Below, piece after piece: positions 34,751 to 44,958 of a stretch of 64,000 nucleotides of DNA (within the stretch, counting starts at the first letter, position 1; every line of letters begins with the position of its first letter). Location: assembly GCF_023920105.1 (NCBI RefSeq), contig NZ_CP083693.1:1443001-1507000 (forward strand), in the 5' to 3' direction. The position numbers and the translations under genes are program-made. Source of the DNA: Bartonella taylorii (lineage in GTDB: Bacteria > Pseudomonadota > Alphaproteobacteria > Rhizobiales > Rhizobiaceae). The notes under the pieces are model-generated. The model saw nothing but the letters and a program-made list of their open reading frames with translations, had not been told where the DNA came from and did no database searches.

Positions 34751-35812
34751 TTGTCCCATTTCCGCCCAATATACTGGATTTTTCTGCTTTTCTCTCTCTT
34801 TACTATGGCTGTCATACAACCATCTCCAAGTAAAGCAACAAACTTTTTCAAATGGTTGTTACAACATAACAAACAACAGCAACAACCACCGCAAACTATA
34901 GAACAAAAAATATATAAACCATTAAAAAAGACTGTATTACAAAAACCCGCACAAAAACTAAAAGAAGAAAATGCAAAACGTATTCTCGTCATAGGGGATT
35001 TTGTCGCTTCTGCTGTTGCCGATGCACTCAAAAAACTTTTTACTGATAATCGCTATATTATCATTATAAATAATACAATGCCAACTTCTGGCTTAATCCA
35101 AACTGATCAGACTTCTTGGAAAAACAATATTTATGAACTCATTAATAAAAATAAACCCGACGCCATTGTTATGGTGATAGGTGCAAATGATAATCAACCA
35201 ATCAAAACGCTTCACGGCATATTCGGTACGCTTCAGCCAGAATGGCTAAACATATACAAGCAAAGAATTACCGAAATTGCTGAAAGCCTTCATACTTCTG
35301 GGAAACCATGGATATGGATGGGGCAACCTGCTTTTGGAAACGATAATTTAACACAAAAAATGAAATTTTTTAATGAGCTCTACAAACAAGCAACAGAAGT
35401 GGCAGGAGGATATTTTGTCGATATCTGGAGTGGATTTATTAATGAACAAGGTCAATTTTCTTTTTCAGGTTACGATACAAATGGAAAAATCATTAGATTA
35501 CGCACTCATGATGGTATCAATTTTACCTCTGAAGGAAAGAAAAAACTCGCTTCTTATTTAGAAACAAAATTAGAAAACATTTTAAATATTCACACATTCT
35601 CCCATGAAAATTTACTTTTGATCAATGGCAACATTCCAAAGTTTACCCAAGAATCACAGAATATTGAACGTAAACTCCCAATGAGTCTTGATGACATGGC
35701 ACAACAAAATACTGGTTTACTTAACAAAATAGATCAAAGTTTCATAAAAAAATCATGGTTTCTACCAAATGGTCATCAAAAAGACCGAGCTGATAATTTT
35801 TCTTTCCCATGA
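34751..35812 (+). CDS. DUF459-type SGNH hydrolase-like protein, catalytic residues altered
   Basis: Exported 353-residue protein with a signal sequence (about residues 8-28), a Gln/Lys-rich linker and an SGNH-fold domain from about residue 76. The fold is seen from ILVIGDF, VMVIGANDN and the final DGINFTSEGKKKLA. In active SGNH enzymes the first block reads GDS and the last DxxH. Here they read GDF (F84) and DGIN (N257), while the GxND asparagine is kept. The protein may thus be non-catalytic or use other residues. It starts at a TTG with GGAG 8 nt upstream, 15 nt after the transglycosylase, which points to a cell-wall role. Confidence 0.8.
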   Translation: MSHFRPIYWIFLLFSLFTMAVIQPSPSKATNFFKWLLQHNKQQQQPPQTIEQKIYKPLKKTVLQKPAQKLKEENAKRILVIGDFVASAVADALKKLFTDNRYIIIINNTMPTSGLIQTDQTSWKNNIYELINKNKPDAIVMVIGANDNQPIKTLHGIFGTLQPEWLNIYKQRITEIAESLHTSGKPWIWMGQPAFGNDNLTQKMKFFNELYKQATEVAGGYFVDIWSGFINEQGQFSFSGYDTNGKIIRLRTHDGINFTSEGKKKLASYLETKLENILNIHTFSHENLLLINGNIPKFTQESQNIERKLPMSLDDMAQQNTGLLNKIDQSFIKKSWFLPNGHQKDRADNFSFP

Positions 35813-35940
35813 TGACTGGTAACAACACAGAGTCTCATATTCTCCAAAAATTAAAAGCTACAAAAATAAAAAATCTCTGCTCAGAGAACCATGATGGAGT
35901 AAAGATTTTCATTAATCTCAACCGCAGAAAAGAATATAAC

Positions 35941-35966
35941 AACGGTATGGTTTAGACCATACCGTT
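35941..35966. terminator. Hairpin at the convergent end of the SGNH and M3 peptidase genes
   Basis: A perfect 11-bp stem (35941-35951 with 35956-35966) closes a TTAG loop. It sits between two convergent genes, 5 nt before the peptidase stop. No long T-run follows on either strand, so it may act as a bidirectional terminator or as an mRNA 3' end stabiliser. Confidence 0.6.
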
Positions 35967-35971
35967 ATAAT

Positions 35972-37996
35972 TTATAGTCCACGTTTTTTAATCATTGCCT
36001 CCGGTGAAGGCAGTCGCCCCCGAAAAGCTTTATAAAGCTCCTCTGGATCACAACTTCCTCCAGCCGAGTAAATAAAACGTTTCAACCTATCAGCAAGCTT
36101 TGAATTAAAAACATCACCCGTTTCTTCAAAAGCCTGAAAAGCATCAGCATCAAGTACTTCCGACCACATATAAGAATAGTAACCAGCGGCATAACCATCT
36201 CCTGAAAATATATGCGTAAAATGCGGAGGACGATGACGCATAATAATTGTATCAGGCATTTGTAACTTTTCTAATTCTTGACGCTCAAACATTGTTGGAT
36301 CAGTTATCTTTTCGCCTTGATGAAAAGCCATATCCACTAAGGCTGATGAGGTAAATTCAACGGCAGAAAAACCAGCATTAAATGTCTGTGCTGATAAAAC
36401 TTTATCCATCAATGTTTGTGGCATAGGAAGCCCTGTTTTTATATGCGTAGCATAAGATTTTAAAACCTCTGGTACAGTTAACCAATGTTCGTAAAGTTGA
36501 GAAGGAAGTTCAACAAAATCCCGCGAAACCGATGTTCCCGCTACAGATGGCCATGTTACATCAGAAAGTAAACCATGCAACGCATGTCCAAATTCGTGAA
36601 AAAGTGTGCGCGCATCATCAAGTGATAAAAGGGCAATTTCTCCTTTGGGTGGCTTAGCAAAATTACAAACATTATAGATAATAGGCTTTTGTCCGCAATC
36701 CAGTTTATGTTGTGACTGCAAACTACTCATCCACGCCCCAGACCGTTTTGATGAACGCGCAAAATAATCACCAATAAAATGTCCAAGCAGACTTCCATCA
36801 GATTTTCTTACTTCCCACAAACGCGCATCAGGATGCCAAATTGTAATAGCATTTTTTTCTTCAAATGTAATGCCAAAGAGTTTTTCTGCCACTCCAAAAG
36901 CCGCTTCAATCATGCGATCAAGCTGAAAATAATATTTAATTTCAGAGCTATCGAAAGAAAATTTTTCAGCGCGAAGTTTTTCAGCGTAATAACGCCAATC
37001 CCAAGCTTTTAAAGTTTCATTGCTTCCATGATTGTTCGCAAAGTTTTGCAATTCAATCTGTTCGCTAGAAGCCTTAGCTCTTGCCCTTTCCCATACAGGT
37101 GTAAGCAAATTCATAACCGCATTAACACTTTTAGCCATGGTATTATCAAGTTTTAAATCTGCAAAAGATTTATACCCCAATAATTTAGCCTTCTCATCTC
37201 TAAGTGCAACAATCTCTAAAATAATCGCTCGATTATCATTCTCGTTATTATTTTCACCACGTTTAGACCAAGCTTGGAATGCTACTTCACGCAAATCACG
37301 ACGATGAGAGAATTTCAAAAAAGGATCAACAACTGAGCGTGCTAATGTTAAGGCATAAGCTCCTTCATTTCCTTTTTCGCATGCCATTTCTTTCATTGAA
37401 GCAATGAGATCATCAGGCAAACCAGATAAATCTGTTTGTTCTAAAAACAAAACCCATTCAGCTTCATCTTTTAAGACGTGCTGACCAAAAGTAGCATTTA
37501 AAAAAGCAAGCTTTTCATTAATTTCAACAAGTCGTTTTTTACCTTTTTCATCAAGTTTTGCACCGTTACAAACAAACTTTTTCCACCATAATTCAAGTAC
37601 ACGTGTCGTTTCACTATCATACATACCTTGCTGCGACTGTTTATAAAGCACATCTATTTTTGCAAATATCCGTGTATCCATCATAATTTTTGAAGAATAA
37701 TGAGAAAGTTTTACAACAAAGTCTTGCTCTAACTGCTGAATCAATGCGTTACTATGAGCACTTGTGCGCAAGAAGAATATTGAACATACACGATCAAGCG
37801 CTTTGCCACAAAGCTCAAAATGTTGCAAAAAATTCTCAAGCGTTGGTGCTTCTCGCTCCATTGCTATCATCTCTATTTCTTTTTCTGCTTCTTGAAGTGC
37901 CTGTTCAAAAGCGGGAGAGAAATCTTCATCACTTATTGACGAAAAATCAGGAAGCCCTGAAAATCCCTTCCAATCTAGCACTGCTACTTTTGTCAT
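35972..37996 (-). CDS. dcp: M3 family zinc metallopeptidase (peptidyl-dipeptidase Dcp-like)
   Basis: Probable oligopeptide-degrading enzyme. The 674-residue protein carries the zinc motif LFHEFGHALHGLLS and the downstream YMWSEVLDADAFQAF region of the M3 family. There is no signal peptide, so it should be cytoplasmic. Dcp and oligopeptidase A are close relatives, and I favour Dcp on overall pattern and length. The ATG at 37996 gives the expected N terminus. GGAG is 12 nt upstream. Confidence 0.87.
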   Translation of the reverse strand: MTKVAVLDWKGFSGLPDFSSISDEDFSPAFEQALQEAEKEIEMIAMEREAPTLENFLQHFELCGKALDRVCSIFFLRTSAHSNALIQQLEQDFVVKLSHYSSKIMMDTRIFAKIDVLYKQSQQGMYDSETTRVLELWWKKFVCNGAKLDEKGKKRLVEINEKLAFLNATFGQHVLKDEAEWVLFLEQTDLSGLPDDLIASMKEMACEKGNEGAYALTLARSVVDPFLKFSHRRDLREVAFQAWSKRGENNNENDNRAIILEIVALRDEKAKLLGYKSFADLKLDNTMAKSVNAVMNLLTPVWERARAKASSEQIELQNFANNHGSNETLKAWDWRYYAEKLRAEKFSFDSSEIKYYFQLDRMIEAAFGVAEKLFGITFEEKNAITIWHPDARLWEVRKSDGSLLGHFIGDYFARSSKRSGAWMSSLQSQHKLDCGQKPIIYNVCNFAKPPKGEIALLSLDDARTLFHEFGHALHGLLSDVTWPSVAGTSVSRDFVELPSQLYEHWLTVPEVLKSYATHIKTGLPMPQTLMDKVLSAQTFNAGFSAVEFTSSALVDMAFHQGEKITDPTMFERQELEKLQMPDTIIMRHRPPHFTHIFSGDGYAAGYYSYMWSEVLDADAFQAFEETGDVFNSKLADRLKRFIYSAGGSCDPEELYKAFRGRLPSPEAMIKKRGL

Positions 37997-38307
37997 AATA
38001 CTCTCTATCTCCAATTATAAATAAAAGTGTAACAATTACCTTTACGACACAAAATAATACACTAAAATCATTTAGTGTGTTTCAAAAGTCCCTTTCAGAC
38101 CTCTATTTTGGCAGAAAAAATAAGAATCCTTACGTACTTGATTAAGGAAATTGTTTATAACCTGCAATCTATCATTAACTTTATTTCAAATATTAACAAT
38201 TGGAAGTATAGTTTAAGGAGCATTTTTTTAAATCTTCCATAACTTTTGTTTTATCCTATCCATGATCTGAATTTATAATTCTCCAATCTTTCAGAAGGTA
38301 CTTTATC
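37997..38307. other. Divergent region between the M3 peptidase gene and mgtE
   Basis: About 310 bases that must hold both promoters. A perfect 8-bp inverted repeat lies at 38059-38078. I saw no magnesium riboswitch that I could support. Confidence 0.5.
38059..38078. repeat. Perfect inverted repeat upstream of dcp and mgtE
   Basis: ACACTAAA and TTTAGTGT flank the loop ATCA. It lies about 63 nt from the peptidase start and lacks a T-run, so an operator is as likely as a terminator. Confidence 0.45.
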
Positions 38308-39684
38308 ATGACTGAAATTAAAACGACCTTCGACTTCACAAATTCTTCTCCAGAAGCTCTTGCCGAAGAATTAAAGAATTATCATTTTGCTGACTCGATT
38401 GATATCATCAATGATCTCGATATCATGGAACGTGTAGCTATTCTTAGCCTTTTGCCTCTTGAGTATGTCATTGAACTCTTTGACAAGCCCGAACTTGAAC
38501 AACCTGCAGCTATTCTCGAACTTCTCCCTGTAAATCGTTCCATTGAAATTCTTGATGGCATGTCTGCTGATGCTGCTGCTGATGTCTTTCAGGAAATGGA
38601 TAAAGAAACCCGCACGCAACTTTATGCATTGCTCAAACCCTTAACGCGTGCTGAACTAAAAAAACTTACCAGTTACCCTGATCATACAGCAGGTGCACTG
38701 ATGACAACAGAATTTATAGCTGTCCCAGCAAACTGGACCGTAAAAAAAACTCTGGATCATATTCGGGATGTTGAACGAACACGTGAAACAGTTTATACAA
38801 GCTATGTTATTGACCCCAAAACAAGCACTCTTCTCAAGGCGGTTTCACTGCGTAACCTTATCCTTGCCTCTCCTGATGATCAAATTCTAAACGTCTCTAC
38901 ACATGACACACCCATTACAATATCGCCCTTTACACATCATGAAGACATCGCTCGTCTTTTTCAGCGTCATGATCTTCTCTCTGTACCAGTTATCGATGAC
39001 TGTAACCATGTTATTGGTATTGTGACGGTTGACGACGTACTTGATACAATGGTTGATGAAATGAGTGAAGATGCCTACAAATTTGGAGGTATGGAGGCTC
39101 TTGATAAACCCTATATGCAAATCAACTTTTTAGGGATGATGAAAAAACGTGGTGGTTGGCTTGCTTTACTTTTCCTTGGCGAAATGTTGACAGCCAGTGC
39201 TATGCAATATTTCGAAACAGAGCTTGAAAAAGTCATCACTCTCACACTATTTATTCCTCTTATCATGAGCTCGGGAGGAAACTCCGGTTCGCAAGCAACA
39301 TCCCTCATTATTCGCGCACTAGCATTACGTGAACTCACACTCAAAGACTGGTGGAAAATTATCCTCCGTGAAATTCCAGCAGGGATATCTCTTGGCCTTT
39401 TACTCGGAGTTATTGGAATGATGCGTATTGCTATTTGGCAAGAACTCGGTATTTACAACTATGGTGAACATTGGATTTTCATTGCCATAACAGTAGGCAC
39501 AGCTTTAGTTGGAATTGTTACATTTGGTTCCTTGTCTGGTTCCATGCTTCCTTTTATTCTGAAACGTCTTGGATTTGATCCAGCAAGTGCTTCAGCTCCC
39601 CTTGTCGCAACTTTAGTGGATGTCATGGGAATTATTATCTACTTTTCTGTAGCTTCCCTTATCTTGTCTGGCACTCTACTCTAA
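38308..39684 (+). CDS. mgtE: Magnesium transporter MgtE
   Basis: Inner-membrane magnesium channel. The 458-residue protein has an N-terminal MgtE_N helical domain, a CBS pair (about residues 135-255, with ISPFTHHEDIARLFQRHDLLSVPVIDD) and then five membrane segments containing SSGGNSGSQATSLIIRAL, the pore signature. The ATG at 38308 has AGAAGG upstream. Divergent from the M3 peptidase gene. Confidence 0.95.
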   Translation: MTEIKTTFDFTNSSPEALAEELKNYHFADSIDIINDLDIMERVAILSLLPLEYVIELFDKPELEQPAAILELLPVNRSIEILDGMSADAAADVFQEMDKETRTQLYALLKPLTRAELKKLTSYPDHTAGALMTTEFIAVPANWTVKKTLDHIRDVERTRETVYTSYVIDPKTSTLLKAVSLRNLILASPDDQILNVSTHDTPITISPFTHHEDIARLFQRHDLLSVPVIDDCNHVIGIVTVDDVLDTMVDEMSEDAYKFGGMEALDKPYMQINFLGMMKKRGGWLALLFLGEMLTASAMQYFETELEKVITLTLFIPLIMSSGGNSGSQATSLIIRALALRELTLKDWWKIILREIPAGISLGLLLGVIGMMRIAIWQELGIYNYGEHWIFIAITVGTALVGIVTFGSLSGSMLPFILKRLGFDPASASAPLVATLVDVMGIIIYFSVASLILSGTLL

Positions 39685-40274
39685 CATGGCAAGCAAAAAA
39701 CGCATCTCATGCATCTAAAATCTTTTTATGTAAACAACTGTTGAACAGCACATTAATTTCTTAAAAACACAAAATAGCATCACACATCTTAAAGAAAACC
39801 CTGTGATATTGTTATAGTGCATTCTTTTAGGAGCTCTTAATTATGAATAAACAAAAGCTGTTCTTAGCATACCTATATCAGCAGTTTTAGAAAAAATTTC
39901 ATATACGTTAATGCACTATTTACATACGAAAACAATAACTATATCATTATAAATCAATACATTATCAACACGAAGCTACATTAAATTTCGATATTGATAT
40001 AGGTAAGGTGCACACTTTGACTATAAGAGAACAAATTTTATTAGTGGTTTTCTTCGTGCATATCTCATATAAAGTGCTCACATACTCAAAAGTTTTTAAG
40101 AAAACTTTTCCAAGCCAATAGAATATCAAAAGCCTTTGCAAACACTTTGCCATAAAAATATTTCCTCCTCTTCCAAAATTATAAAAAAACATGTAAAAGA
40201 TTTTGTAGTAGTAAGGTAAAGACCGCAGAGGCGTTACCTCAAGTGAAATCTCATTAAAGAAAAGAAGAAAATTT
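39685..40274. other. Intergenic region between mgtE and typA
   Basis: About 590 AT-rich bases. Two items stand out. A 15-codon frame (39843-39890) follows a good AGGAG site, and its neighbouring frame stays open to 39952, as if a small gene had decayed. A 9-bp AT-rich hairpin (40088-40109) ends in TTTT and could be a weak terminator. No conserved gene is visible. Confidence 0.5.
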
Positions 40275-42101
40275 ATGCAATTGCGTAATATCGCTATCAT
40301 TGCCCACGTTGATCATGGCAAAACAACACTCGTAGATGAGCTTCTCAAACAATCAGGGAACTTTCGCGATAATCAGCGTACCAGTGAGCGTATGATGGAT
40401 TCAAACGACATTGAAAAAGAACGCGGAATTACAATTCTAGCAAAAGTGACGTCCGTTGTTTGGCAAGGTACCCGAATTAACATTGTTGATACACCGGGGC
40501 ACGCCGATTTTGGTGGAGAAGTTGAACGTATTTTAAATATGGTCGATGGAGCAATTGTGCTTGTTGATGCAGCTGAAGGCCCCATGCCACAAACAAAATT
40601 TGTCGTTGGGAAAGCCTTAAAAGTAGGATTACGCCCAATTGTTGCTGTCAATAAGATTGACCGAGCTGATGCGCGTGCTGATGAAGTTATCAATGAAGTT
40701 TTTGACCTTTTTGCGGCTCTTGATGCAACCGATGAACAGCTTGATTTTCCTATTCTTTATGGATCAGGCCGTGATGGATGGATGGCTGAAACCTCTGAGG
40801 GGCCAAAAGATCAAGGGCTAAGCCCTCTATTTGACCTTATAATCCGCCATGTCCCTTCTCCTAGTATAGCAGAAGGACCATTTCGTATGATCGGAACTAT
40901 TCTTGAAGCAGATCCATTTTTGGGACGAATTATTACTGGGCGCATTCATTCGGGCTCTATAAAATCCAATCAAAGTGTTAAAGTTCTTGGACAAGATGGA
41001 AAACTTTTAGAAACTGGGCGTATTTCAAAAATTTTGGCATTTCGTGGGCTAGAACGGCAACCCATTGAAGAAAGTATTGCTGGTGATATCGTAGCAATTG
41101 CAGGTCTACAGAAAGGTACCGTTGCTGATACTTTCTGTGACCCTGCTGTCAATGAACCCCTCACTGCTCAACCAATTGACCCTCCTACTGTTACTATGAG
41201 TTTTCTTGTCAATGATAGTCCCCTTGCAGGAACTGAAGGCGATAAAGTAACAAGTCGTGTCATCCGTGATCGTTTATTAAAAGAAGCAGAAGGTAATGTA
41301 GCCCTTAAAATTGAAGAATCAGCCGATAAAGATTCTTTCTACGTTTCAGGGCGAGGGGAATTGCAACTTGCAGTTCTCATTGAAAATATGCGTCGTGAAG
41401 GATTTGAACTTAGTGTTTCACGTCCACGTGTCGTTATGCAAAAAGATGAAAACGGAACAACTCTTGAACCAATCGAGGAAGTTGTTATCGATGTTGATGA
41501 GGAATATTCCGGAACTGTCGTTCAAAAAATGTCCGAACGTAAGGCTGAAATGGTTGAGCTGCGTCCTTCTGGGGGTAATCGTGTCCGCCTTGTCTTTTAC
41601 GCACCAACGCGAGGTCTTATCGGCTACCAATCAGAGCTTTTGACGGATACACGTGGTACAGCAATTATGAATCGTCTCTTCCACGCCTATGAACCTTATA
41701 AAGGAGATATTGGTGGTCGTGTGAATGGTGTTATGATCTCAAATGATAGCGGTGAATCTGTCGCTTACGCTCTTTTTAATCTCGAAGACCGTGGACCTAT
41801 GATCATCGATGCTGGCGTTAAAGTCTATCAAGGTATGATTATTGGTATACACTCACGTGATAATGACTTGGAAGTGAATGTTTTAAAAGGAAAAAAACTG
41901 ACCAATATGCGCGCTTCTGGAAAAGATGAAGCCGTAAAATTAACCCCTCCACTTAAAATGACATTAGAACGTGCCCTATCGTGGATACAAGATGATGAAC
42001 TTGTAGAAGTAACTCCTAAAAATATTCGTCTGCGCAAACTCTATCTGGACCCCAATGAACGCAAACGTTTTGAAAAAACACGTGCATCAACTTCAAGCTA
42101 A
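40275..42101 (+). CDS. typA: Ribosome-associated GTPase TypA/BipA
   Basis: Translational GTPase involved in ribosome assembly and stress responses. The 608-residue protein has G1 AHVDHGKT, the switch region with [11 protein letters not shown]3 [11 protein letters not shown] and G4 NKIDRADAR, then the EF-G-like domains and the BipA-specific C terminus. The ATG at 40275 follows AAGAAG. Confidence 0.97.
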   Translation: MQLRNIAIIAHVDHGKTTLVDELLKQSGNFRDNQRTSERMMDSNDIEKERGITILAKVTSVVWQGTRINIVDTPGHADFGGEVERILNMVDGAIVLVDAAEGPMPQTKFVVGKALKVGLRPIVAVNKIDRADARADEVINEVFDLFAALDATDEQLDFPILYGSGRDGWMAETSEGPKDQGLSPLFDLIIRHVPSPSIAEGPFRMIGTILEADPFLGRIITGRIHSGSIKSNQSVKVLGQDGKLLETGRISKILAFRGLERQPIEESIAGDIVAIAGLQKGTVADTFCDPAVNEPLTAQPIDPPTVTMSFLVNDSPLAGTEGDKVTSRVIRDRLLKEAEGNVALKIEESADKDSFYVSGRGELQLAVLIENMRREGFELSVSRPRVVMQKDENGTTLEPIEEVVIDVDEEYSGTVVQKMSERKAEMVELRPSGGNRVRLVFYAPTRGLIGYQSELLTDTRGTAIMNRLFHAYEPYKGDIGGRVNGVMISNDSGESVAYALFNLEDRGPMIIDAGVKVYQGMIIGIHSRDNDLEVNVLKGKKLTNMRASGKDEAVKLTPPLKMTLERALSWIQDDELVEVTPKNIRLRKLYLDPNERKRFEKTRASTSS

Positions 42102-42169
42102 TTTTGTGACTTACTCGGTCGAATGTTTTATTGTACTTAGCGTCACCACACTCCAGAAAGGATATTTAC

Positions 42170-42700
42170 ATGAATATTAAAGAAATCCCCGTTGGTAAAA
42201 ATCCACCAGAAGATATCAATGTCATTGTAGAAGTTTCTCTTGGTGGTCAACCAATAAAATATGAAATGGATAAAAAATCAGAAGCGTTATTTGTTGATCG
42301 TTTTCTTCATACATCAATGGTTTATCCCGGAAATTACGGTTTTGTCCCACATACTCTTTCAGATGATGGTGATCCCATTGATGTTCTTATCTGTAATACC
42401 CGTCCACTTATTCCTGGTTGTGTGATTAATGTTTGTCCCATCGGGGCTCTAATTATGGAAGATGATGGTGGTAAAGACGAAAAAATTATTGCTGTCCCTA
42501 CTCCCAAATTAACAAAACGCTATATCAATATTCATGACTATACAGATCTTCCTGAAATTACACTAAAGCAAATTGCGCATTTTTTCGAACATTACAAAGA
42601 CCTTGAACCTGGGAAATGGGCCAAAATTGAAGGATGGCGTGATAAAAGTTTTGCCCGTGAACTGATTATGCGAGCTATTGAGCGCAATAAAGAAATATAA
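42170..42700 (+). CDS. ppa: Inorganic pyrophosphatase
   Basis: Hydrolyses pyrophosphate and so pulls biosynthetic reactions forward. The 176-residue soluble class I enzyme shows YGFVPHTL and the signature [11 protein letters not shown] with its metal-binding aspartates. The ATG at 42170 has AAAGGA 8 nt upstream. The frame extends to 42131 without family sequence. A strong terminator follows. Confidence 0.96.
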   Translation: MNIKEIPVGKNPPEDINVIVEVSLGGQPIKYEMDKKSEALFVDRFLHTSMVYPGNYGFVPHTLSDDGDPIDVLICNTRPLIPGCVINVCPIGALIMEDDGGKDEKIIAVPTPKLTKRYINIHDYTDLPEITLKQIAHFFEHYKDLEPGKWAKIEGWRDKSFARELIMRAIERNKEI

Positions 42701-42714
42701 TTCTTTCAAAAAAT

Positions 42715-42738
42715 AAAGCCCATTTTGAATGGGCTTTT
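42715..42738. terminator. Bidirectional terminator between ppa and the DUF167 gene
   Basis: AAAGCCCATT (42715-42724) pairs with AATGGGCTTT (42728-42737) over a 3-nt loop. T follows on the plus strand and A precedes. The element overlaps the stop of the convergent DUF167 gene. Confidence 0.8.
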
Positions 42739-43069
42739 ACTTTGAGGTATATTCTTCTAAAGATTGCCATATTTGCTTTAGCTCTTCCAAATATGTTGAA
42801 AAGTAAAGCTGTTTGTAGCGAGATGTTGTACCACTTTTCAGAGAAATACAAGAGGATGGAATTTTCCATTGCTTCGCTAGAAATTTAATGAGAGCTCTAT
42901 TTGCCTTTCCATCTTCAGGAACAGCACGAAGGCGTACAACTAAATATTGCTTTCCATTATCCCTGCTTTCAACCCCCATAATTCTATCAACGGAAGCTTT
43001 AGGAATGAGATATACAAACAAACTCAAACCATTCGAATCAAATTGGTGAAACATCTTCATACGTCTCAT
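42737..43069 (-). CDS. DUF167 (YggU) family protein
   Basis: Small 110-residue protein of unknown function, typically found with YggT. Family signs are LFVYLIPKASVDRIMGV and VVRLRAVPEDGKANRALIKFLAKQW. The ATG at 43069 is used, and in-frame ATGs 9 and 15 nt later are possible. It follows yggT by 9 nt on the same strand. Confidence 0.88.
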   Translation of the reverse strand: MRRMKMFHQFDSNGLSLFVYLIPKASVDRIMGVESRDNGKQYLVVRLRAVPEDGKANRALIKFLAKQWKIPSSCISLKSGTTSRYKQLYFSTYLEELKQIWQSLEEYTSK

Positions 43070-43078
43070 ACGAGATTT

Positions 43079-43372
43079 CTATAGACACATATTTGCATAA
43101 ACGCGCCACATAAATGTACGAATAAAATAAATAATTATGAAAACTACAACAGGTGAAATATCAATTGTTCCAAGATTTGGCAAAATCTGCCGAATACAAC
43201 TGAGAACGGGTTCCGTAAGGCGATATAAAAAGTTTCTTATCAAAACAACAAAGCGATTGCGCGCATTTATGATATTAAATATATAAAGCCAAGAAAAAAT
43301 GACACTTGCGATTAAAATATCAATATAAATATCGAAAACGAGATCAATCACTTTAAGCAATGTATAAACCAT
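43079..43372 (-). CDS. YggT family membrane protein
   Basis: 97-residue inner-membrane protein with two hydrophobic segments separated by RNRFVVLIRNFLYRLTEPVLSCIRQILP, spread over the loop. The TEPVL motif is the YggT hallmark. Relatives have been linked to osmotic stress tolerance and division-site functions, but the role is not settled. Operon with the DUF167 gene. Confidence 0.88.
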   Translation of the reverse strand: MVYTLLKVIDLVFDIYIDILIASVIFSWLYIFNIINARNRFVVLIRNFLYRLTEPVLSCIRQILPNLGTIDISPVVVFIIIYFIRTFMWRVYANMCL

Positions 43373-43724
43373 GCTTTATCCCTCTTTCAATCCAAGAAAT
43401 AGAAAATCGTATATAGAGTTTTTATTAAAATAAGTCTGTTTTTCGAACAATGTTTATACTTAAACGTTCATTTTTTCATAAATAAAAAATCCAAACGTCT
43501 AAATTCTTCACCTTTATACCATCACGATGACAAACCTAATTAAAAATATCGCATATCGAAATAAAATAGTTGGCCAAAACAATAGCAACGGCGAATAACC
43601 CGAGGACTAAAAAAACTCTGAATATCCATTATACAACAATCTCGTCATTCCAACCGTAAGTACGAGACAAAAAATACTTAAACTAAAAACGGCCTTTAAA
43701 GGCCGCCTTTGTTGTATTTTTAGA
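43373..43724. other. Intergenic region between yggT and ialB
   Basis: About 350 bases. It contains the ialB terminator (43685-43705) and presumably the yggT promoter. Nothing else is recognised. Confidence 0.5.
43685..43705 (-). terminator. Rho-independent terminator of ialB
   Basis: A 16-nt GC-rich palindrome (CGGCCTTT with AAAGGCCG, 43690-43705) is followed on the minus strand by five T. It starts about 20 nt after the ialB stop. Confidence 0.8.
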
Positions 43725-44285
43725 TTATTTTTGCAAAGCAGTCAAACGGTTAAGAGCATTGCTAAAACCATTCAACTGAACGAATAAATCATTCAAAGGT
43801 GGTTCACCTGGAGCAGCAATCGTCATAGCCAACTTTAAATGCTTTCCAGCACGTAAAGCTGCCACGTGATTTTTATCAAATACTATTGGAACAATACAAC
43901 CTGCTGGTACACACGTCCGAATACCCGTTTCGATAGCAGCCTTCCCTTCATCAACTTGTAAACGAACAGGTTTAGAGACCAAAATGCCAAAAGGAACCGT
44001 TAAATTACCAGATACAATACCATCAGCATTGAGAATAACATTCATAGCCACAACGACACGACCCTGATCATTTACCTCTTGACGGTGCATAAAACAAACT
44101 TTTTTTCCCTCTTGTATACCACAGTTAATAGTCCACAAGCCGTAAGTTTCAGTCAAAGAAGAAGCACCATTTGGCAATGTAGCTGCTGCATCTTTCGTTT
44201 CAGCAGACTTTGAACCTGAAGCAAATGCTACAGAAGAAATACTCAAAAGAGTAAAAACCATAAGTAAATTAAATAACTTTTTCAT
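43725..44285 (-). CDS. ialB: Invasion-associated locus protein B
   Basis: Exported protein named for its role in erythrocyte invasion by Bartonella bacilliformis. The 186-residue protein has a signal peptide (cleavage near VAFAS) and the IalB domain with WTINCGIQEGKKVCF and RTCVPAGCIVP, four cysteines that likely form two disulfides. It lies about 110 nt downstream of ialA on the same strand and has its own strong terminator. The invasion role is known for the B. bacilliformis protein and inferred here. Confidence 0.94.
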   Translation of the reverse strand: MKKLFNLLMVFTLLSISSVAFASGSKSAETKDAAATLPNGASSLTETYGLWTINCGIQEGKKVCFMHRQEVNDQGRVVVAMNVILNADGIVSGNLTVPFGILVSKPVRLQVDEGKAAIETGIRTCVPAGCIVPIVFDKNHVAALRAGKHLKLAMTIAAPGEPPLNDLFVQLNGFSNALNRLTALQK

Positions 44286-44396
44286 CTTATATTCCAGTTC
44301 TTTACATAAAAGAAAAACATGTTTATTATCTTTTAATGATTATACATAATATAAAGCACCCTAATAAAAAAAGAGCTTTCTATAATTATATAGCCT

Positions 44397-44918
44397 TTAT
44401 AATCTTTTAAGGCTACCTCGAAATTCATCGACAACTTTCATATAAACATGCTTTTTAAAAGAAATTACAATTGAAGGAAGAGTTTCCAGATCAGCCCATT
44501 TCCACTGATCAAATTCTGCTTTATTACCATCTGGCGGGGGATTAATGGTGATTTCAGAAAGATCCCCCGTAAACTGAAAAGCAAACCATTTTTGTATTTG
44601 ACCACGATACTTATTGTTCAACGTACACCCAACAAGTTCTTGTGGAAAATCATACTGGAACCAATTCTGTGCTTCTTTAATCAATTTTACAGATCTGATG
44701 CCCGTTTCTTCATAAAGTTCACGACATGCCGCCTCTAATGGCTCCTCGTTTTCATCGATTCCTCCTTGAGGGAGTTGCCAACGATGAGACATGTCGGTAT
44801 CAGCATGAGCTGACGTCATTAAACGGCGCCCAATCCAAACTTTACCTGCACGATTAAATACAACAATCCCAACACATTTCCGATAAGGAAGAGCTGTCAA
44901 ATCAACCACCGCATCCAT
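44397..44918 (-). CDS. ialA: IalA / RppH-type Nudix (di)nucleoside polyphosphate hydrolase
   Basis: Bartonella IalA hydrolyses diadenosine polyphosphates, and RppH relatives remove pyrophosphate from mRNA 5' ends. The 173-residue protein has YRKCVGIVVFN, WQLPQGGIDENEEP and a full Nudix box with RELYEETG. RppH motifs further on are WFQYDFP and FDQWKW. Starts 40 nt after ctpA and precedes ialB, the known Bartonella invasion locus order. Confidence 0.95.
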   Translation of the reverse strand: MDAVVDLTALPYRKCVGIVVFNRAGKVWIGRRLMTSAHADTDMSHRWQLPQGGIDENEEPLEAACRELYEETGIRSVKLIKEAQNWFQYDFPQELVGCTLNNKYRGQIQKWFAFQFTGDLSEITINPPPDGNKAEFDQWKWADLETLPSIVISFKKHVYMKVVDEFRGSLKRL

Positions 44919-44958
44919 TCAATTATTCACCAAAAGCATAAGCTGCATCCATTCTTTC

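Noticed and set aside
38015..38307. Magnesium riboswitch upstream of mgtE
   Set aside because: No M-box-like conserved segments could be recognised, only a short inverted repeat.
40088..40109. AT-rich 9-bp hairpin with TTTT upstream of typA as a terminator
   Set aside because: Only one G-C pair in the stem and no upstream gene nearby. Noted in the region entry but too weak to list separately.
39965..40300. 111-codon minus-strand frame overlapping the typA start
   Set aside because: Overlaps the 5' end of a certain gene in antisense and has no conserved features.
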